Made by a program: the position numbers and the translations under genes
The notes under the pieces: model-generated
Databases searched by the model: none
The model's input: the letters and a program-made list of their open reading frames with translations, nothing else
What the model was told of the DNA's origin: nothing
From: LMUY01 sp965198565
Lineage (GTDB): Bacteria > Pseudomonadota > Alphaproteobacteria > Acetobacterales > Acetobacteraceae
NCBI GenBank assembly: GCA_965198565.1
Contig: OZ240665.1
Location: 2,604,001-2,668,000, forward strand
Reading direction: 5' to 3'
Length of the DNA stretch: 64,000 nt
Shown here: positions 60,445 to 64,000 of the stretch, in pieces
Layout of the letters: every line of letters starts with the position of its first letter
How positions within the stretch are numbered: position 1 is the first letter of the stretch

Positions 60445-61074
60445 TTACCCCCGGCTGAGCGGCACCTCCAACCCGCGTTTCACCCCCGGTCGGCCCATCA
60501 GCGCCTCGAACCAGCGCTTCACCTGCGGGAACTCCGCCAGGTCCACCTTGTGCCGCTCGTGCCGCCACGCCCATCCCAAGATCGCGAAATCCGCCACCGA
60601 AAGCGGCCCGGCGACATACTCCACGTCAGCCAAGCGCCGATCCAGCACCCCATACAGCCGCCGCGTCTCCGCCCCGTAGCGCTCGAGCCCATAGGCCTGC
60701 GCCGCCGGGTCCTTCACGGTCAGGAAATGGTGGAACTGCCCCGGCATCGGTCCGAACCCGCCCATCTGCCACATCAGCCACTCCAGCACCGGAATGCGCT
60801 CGCGCAGCCCCGTGGGCAGGAACTGACCGGTCTTTTCGCCCAGATACAGCAGGATCGCGCCGCTCTCGAACACGCTGATCGCCGCACCGCCGGGTCCCTC
60901 GGGGTCCAAGATGGCCGGGATCTTGTTGTTCGGGCTGATGCGCAGGAAGTCGGGCTGGAACTGCTCGTCCTTGGTGATGTCGACCACGTGCACGCGGTAG
61001 GGCAGCCCCATTTCCTCCAGCGCCACGCTGATCTTGCGCCCGTTCGGCGTGTTGAAGCTGTGCAACTCGATCAT
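60445..61074 (-). CDS. Glutathione S-transferase family protein
   Basis: The product is 209 aa with the thioredoxin-like N-terminal domain (IELHSFNTPNGRKISVALEEMGLPY), the NKIPAILDPEG cis-proline loop and ESGAILLYLGEKTG. The helical C-terminal domain has SVADFAILGW. The TPNGRK start and NNKIPAI resemble the YfcG/YghU (nu-class) disulfide-bond reductases. Monocistronic and divergent from the aldehyde dehydrogenase gene. Confidence 0.9.
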   Translation of the reverse strand: MIELHSFNTPNGRKISVALEEMGLPYRVHVVDITKDEQFQPDFLRISPNNKIPAILDPEGPGGAAISVFESGAILLYLGEKTGQFLPTGLRERIPVLEWLMWQMGGFGPMPGQFHHFLTVKDPAAQAYGLERYGAETRRLYGVLDRRLADVEYVAGPLSVADFAILGWAWRHERHKVDLAEFPQVKRWFEALMGRPGVKRGLEVPLSRG

Positions 61075-61158
61075 GGCCTTGGCTCCCTGTGTCTTGGATG
61101 CCAGCTATAGCGCGAGCCGGCCTCGCCGTCGCACCCCGTGCTGGAAGGCGCCCCCGCG

Positions 61159-62580
61159 ATGAACACGACCCTCCTGAACCCGATTCAGGACGACACGGCA
61201 GCCCCGGCCCGCCTGCTGGCGCAACAACGCCATGCGGCCGAGCGGGACGGCCCCATGCCCGCCGCCTCGCGCCTGGCCGCGCTGGCCGCGCTCGACCGCA
61301 TGATCCGCAGCCACCAGGGCGCCTTCGCCGCCGCCATCGCCGCCGATTTCGGCCACCGCGCGCACGAGGAAACCATCCTGGCCGAGGTCGTGCCCTCGCT
61401 CGCCGCCATCCGCCATACACGCAAGCACCTGCGCGCCTGGATGCGCCCCGAGCCCCGCGCGGTGGACATCGGCTTCCGCCCCGGCCGCGCCTTCGTGCAA
61501 TGGCAGCCGCTCGGCTGCGTCGCCATCGTCTCGCCCTGGAACTACCCGCTGCTGCTCACCATCAGCCCCTTGGTGGACGCGCTCGCCGCGGGCAACCGGG
61601 TGATCGTCAAGCCCTCCGAGCTGGTGCCGCGCTTCTCCACCCTGCTGGCGCGCCTGGTGGCGGACGCGTTCGACCCAGCGCATGTCGGCGTGCTCACCGG
61701 CGGCCCGGGCGTGGGCCAGGCCGTCTGCGCCCTCCCGCTCGACCACCTGCTGTTCACCGGCTCCACCGCCGTCGGCCGCCTGGTGGCGCGCGCCGCGGCC
61801 GAGACGCTCACCCCGGTGACGCTGGAGCTGGGCGGCAAGTCTCCCGCCATCGTCGGCCCGGACTTCGACCCGGCGCGCGCCGCCCGCACCATCGCGCAGG
61901 GCAAGCTGTTCAGCGCCGGCCAGACCTGCATCGCGCCCGACTACGCGCTGGTGCCGCAGGAGCACGTGGAGGCGTTCGCCGCCGCCGCCATCGAGGCCGC
62001 AAGCACGCTGTATCCCGCCGGGCCAAACCCCGACTACACCGCCATTGTCAGCGACCGCCATTTCGCCCGGCTCGAGTGCATGCTGTCCGACGCGGCCGCT
62101 GCGGGCGCGCGCGTGCTCCGCTCCCCCGCGCCCGGCGGCCCCCGCCGCATGGCGCCCGCCGTGGTGCTGGATGCTCCGTTGGACAGCGCGCTGATGACGG
62201 AGGAAATCTTCGGCCCGATCCTGCCCGTGATCGGCTACCGCACTCTGGACGAGGCCATCGCCTTCGTCTCCGCCCGCCCGCGCCCGCTGGCGCTCTACCC
62301 CTTCACCCACGACCGCGCGACCCTCGCCCGGGTGATGGAGCGCACCATCTCGGGCGGCGTGGCGATCAACACCGTCATCGTGCACTGCATCCAGGAGGAC
62401 CTGCCGTTCGGCGGCGTGGGCGCTTCGGGAATGGGGGCGTATCACGGCCGCGACGGCTTCCGCCGCTTCTCCCACGCGCGCGGGGTCTACCAGGCGCGCG
62501 GCTTCAGCCCGCTGGAGTTCCTGGCGCCGCCCTACCGCCGCAAGATGCGCCTGGCGCTGCGGGCAATGCTGCTGCGGTAG
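61159..62580 (+). CDS. Aldehyde dehydrogenase (coniferyl-aldehyde dehydrogenase-like)
   Basis: The product is 473 aa from the ATG at 61159. The NAD-binding segment VSPWNYPLLLTISPLVDAL and FTGSTAVGRLV, catalytic Glu in TLELGGKSPAIV and catalytic Cys in SAGQTCIAPDY are all present. The lack of a C-terminal extension and the ITLVGSTAVG-style spacing match the group that includes coniferyl-aldehyde dehydrogenases. The natural aldehyde is unknown. Confidence 0.88.
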   Translation: MNTTLLNPIQDDTAAPARLLAQQRHAAERDGPMPAASRLAALAALDRMIRSHQGAFAAAIAADFGHRAHEETILAEVVPSLAAIRHTRKHLRAWMRPEPRAVDIGFRPGRAFVQWQPLGCVAIVSPWNYPLLLTISPLVDALAAGNRVIVKPSELVPRFSTLLARLVADAFDPAHVGVLTGGPGVGQAVCALPLDHLLFTGSTAVGRLVARAAAETLTPVTLELGGKSPAIVGPDFDPARAARTIAQGKLFSAGQTCIAPDYALVPQEHVEAFAAAAIEAASTLYPAGPNPDYTAIVSDRHFARLECMLSDAAAAGARVLRSPAPGGPRRMAPAVVLDAPLDSALMTEEIFGPILPVIGYRTLDEAIAFVSARPRPLALYPFTHDRATLARVMERTISGGVAINTVIVHCIQEDLPFGGVGASGMGAYHGRDGFRRFSHARGVYQARGFSPLEFLAPPYRRKMRLALRAMLLR

Positions 62581-62589
62581 GGCAGACCT

Positions 62590-62625
62590 CTTCTCCCTCT
62601 CCCGTCCTTCACGGGAGAGGGAGAG
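62590..62625. repeat. REP-like hairpin after the aldehyde dehydrogenase gene
   Basis: TTCTCCCTCTCCCGT and ACGGGAGAGGGAGA form a stem around CCTTC, between convergent genes. Terminator-like without a T-run. Confidence 0.7.
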
Positions 62626-62642
62626 ATAAAGCGGGTGAGCGG

Positions 62643-63458
62643 CTACTCCGCCTCCAGCAGCCCCTCTGCGCGGAAGCTCAGCCAGCGCCCATTGCCGATG
62701 ATCACGTGGTCACGGATCGCGAGCCCCACTACCGACCCGGCGTCCATGATGCGCCGGGTCATTTCCAGGTCCTCGCGCGAGGCGGTGGGGTCGCCGCTCG
62801 GGTGGTTGTGCACCAGGATCACCTCCGCCGCCTTCAGCTCCAGCGCGCGCCGCACCACCTCGCGCGGATACACCGGCGTGTGGTTCACCGTGCCGCGTGC
62901 CTGCGCCTCGTCGGCCCGCAGCCGGCCCCCTGCGTCCAGGAACAGGATGCGGAACTGCTCGATCCGCTCCCGCGCCAGCACCGCGGTGAGGTAGGCGATC
63001 AGCCGGTCCCAGTCGTCCAGCACCGGCTGGTCCATCACCCCGGCGCGGGCGAGGCGCAGCGCAGTGGCGTGGATCAGCTTGATGGCGGCGATGCTGTGGG
63101 TGCCGAGCCCGCGCACGCCGCGCAGGTCGTCCGGCGGCGTGGCCAGCACCGCGGCAAAGCTGCCGAACTTGGCCACCACTTGCCCCGCCAGCTCGGACGG
63201 GTCTTCCGGCAGCACCAGGGACAGCAGCTCGGTGAGCAAGGCCGCATCGTCCAGGCTGCCCAAGTTACTCGTACTGACCGGGGCCGCGCCGGGCAGCACG
63301 ACCTCCGCCACCGTGCCGGGGGAGAGCGGCGCCAAGAAATCCTGCCCGTCGGCGAAGCCGGTGGCGCTGGATAGGCGGGCAGGGGGCGTGCCCCAACCAT
63401 CCGCCGGCTCGGGCGGCAGCGGCGGGCGGCGGCGCAGCCAGGGAGGGACCAGGCGCAT
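62643..63458 (-). CDS. radC: RadC family JAB/MPN-domain protein
   Basis: The product is 271 aa. The N-terminal region (about 60-130) has a helix-hairpin-helix (VAKFGSFAAVLATPPDDLRGVRGLGTHSIAAIK). The C-terminal JAB domain carries the metal motif VHNHPSGDPTASREDLE. RadC homologues are widespread. Their exact function in DNA repair is unsettled. An N-terminal proline-rich extension of about 30 residues precedes the fold. Its ATG directly follows the TAG of the upstream paralogue. Confidence 0.9.
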   Translation of the reverse strand: MRLVPPWLRRRPPLPPEPADGWGTPPARLSSATGFADGQDFLAPLSPGTVAEVVLPGAAPVSTSNLGSLDDAALLTELLSLVLPEDPSELAGQVVAKFGSFAAVLATPPDDLRGVRGLGTHSIAAIKLIHATALRLARAGVMDQPVLDDWDRLIAYLTAVLARERIEQFRILFLDAGGRLRADEAQARGTVNHTPVYPREVVRRALELKAAEVILVHNHPSGDPTASREDLEMTRRIMDAGSVVGLAIRDHVIIGNGRWLSFRAEGLLEAE

Positions 63459-64000
63459 CTACAGCAGACGCATGCCGCGGAAGCTGAACGGCTCGCCCTG
63501 CCCGATGATCAAGTGGTCGTGCAGCGCCAGCGACAGGATCTCGGCCAACCGCTGGCAGTGCTCGGTGATCGCCCGGTCCGCCTTGGCGGGCTTCGGCCGC
63601 GCCCCCGGGCGGCTGCGCACTAGGATCAGCGCGGTAGCATGCACCTGCACCACCAGTCGCGCGATGTCGCCGCACAGCGCGTCCGGCAGGACGTCGTCCG
63701 GCCAGCTTTGCTCGGCCAGCAACTGGTTGCGGTTGTTCAGGAACAGCACGGCCAAGTGCGGCTCCCGCGCCAGCCGCTTGGGCGGGTCGAGATAGGCCAG
63801 CAGCTTCTCCGGCGCGTTCAGCAGCGGGCGGGACAGCGTCTCGGCGCGAACCAGACGCTGCCCCGCCTCCTGCACCATGGCCCAAACCCGCTGGCTGGCG
63901 TCGTTCAGCCCGGCGGCGGCCAGCGCGTCCGGCTTGGCGGTGAGGGTGCGCAGCAGGTCGCCGAAGCGGTTGATCAGCGCCTTGGCGAACGGCTTGGTGT
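63459..64000 (-). CDS. RadC-like paralogue with degenerate JAB motif, 5' end outside the window
   Basis: About 180 residues are visible, and the frame is open to the right edge. It resembles RadC: LLAYLDPPKRLAREPHLAVLFLNNRNQLL aligns with the start of the JAB domain, and LHDHLIIGQGEPFSFRGMRLL with its end. The metal motif HNHPSG is replaced by RSRPGARPKPAKADRAI, so the zinc ligands are gone and it is probably not a metalloenzyme. It sits directly before radC with TAGATG spacing. A shorter internal ATG at 63878 exists but the frame continues upstream. Confidence 0.7.
   Translation of the reverse strand, partial: TKPFAKALINRFGDLLRTLTAKPDALAAAGLNDASQRVWAMVQEAGQRLVRAETLSRPLLNAPEKLLAYLDPPKRLAREPHLAVLFLNNRNQLLAEQSWPDDVLPDALCGDIARLVVQVHATALILVRSRPGARPKPAKADRAITEHCQRLAEILSLALHDHLIIGQGEPFSFRGMRLL

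Overview
The window looks like the chromosome of a high-GC alphaproteobacterium of the order Rhodospirillales, most likely the family Acetobacteraceae. The reasons are the protein sequences, the glyA-nrdR-ribD-ribE-ribB-ribH-nusB and lepB-rnc-era-recO gene orders, the Mg-type HemB, the GTTC-N7-GTTC type LexA box before recA, and a CckA kinase gene inside a flagellar operon. Most of it is tightly packed, with many 1-4 base stop/start overlaps. A family of short palindromic repeats (CTCTCCCGC..GCGGGAGAG next to CCCTCACCCC) sits in many gaps and spills into several gene ends.

Layout. 1-5600 (minus): the end of the ribosomal protein block, secY-adk-rpsM-rpsK-rpoA-rplQ, then a small exported protein and the start of rarA. 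5800-11500: a tripartite RND efflux pump (adaptor and permease), two small exported proteins and a TetR regulator. 11500-13750: parC. 13890-15610: a two-gene phototrophy operon, a microbial rhodopsin and its retinal-forming Brp/Blh dioxygenase. 15500-18740 (minus): lepB-rnc-era-recO. 19000-19700: a small exported protein and an FKBP isomerase. 19890-24850: the F1 ATP synthase operon atpHAGDC. 25000-31000: a ferritin-like di-iron protein, a lone molybdopterin hydroxylase subunit, a metallo-beta-lactamase-fold hydrolase and an unknown protein. 31000-37800 (minus): glyA-nrdR-riboflavin operon-nusB with one small opposite-strand gene inside. 37860-40100: hemB and a decayed Tn5-like transposase. 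40200-41860 (minus): recA-cdd behind an SOS-type promoter. 41950-48270: flagellar basal body and export genes, with cckA at the end of one operon.

48300-60300 is the accessory and most interesting part. It holds an operon for a vWA protein with a lipoprotein-like Tat signal, a four-helix membrane protein and a tubulin-like (Tubulin_2 type) protein. A large actin/HSP70-like ATPase follows about 3.5 kb downstream, and a membrane protein with proline-rich repeats is divergent. I read these as parts of one uncharacterised envelope-linked cytoskeletal or NTPase system. Between the tubulin-like and actin-like genes sits an AT-richer cassette encoding a reverse transcriptase and a PD-(D/E)XK-type nuclease. 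It is bounded by two inverted, nearly identical elements of about 150 bp, so it looks like a mobile defence-type module inserted into the cytoskeletal locus.

60300-64000: a glutathione S-transferase, an aldehyde dehydrogenase, radC, and a radC-like gene that has lost its metal-binding motif and runs off the window edge. I found no tRNA, rRNA or CRISPR array.
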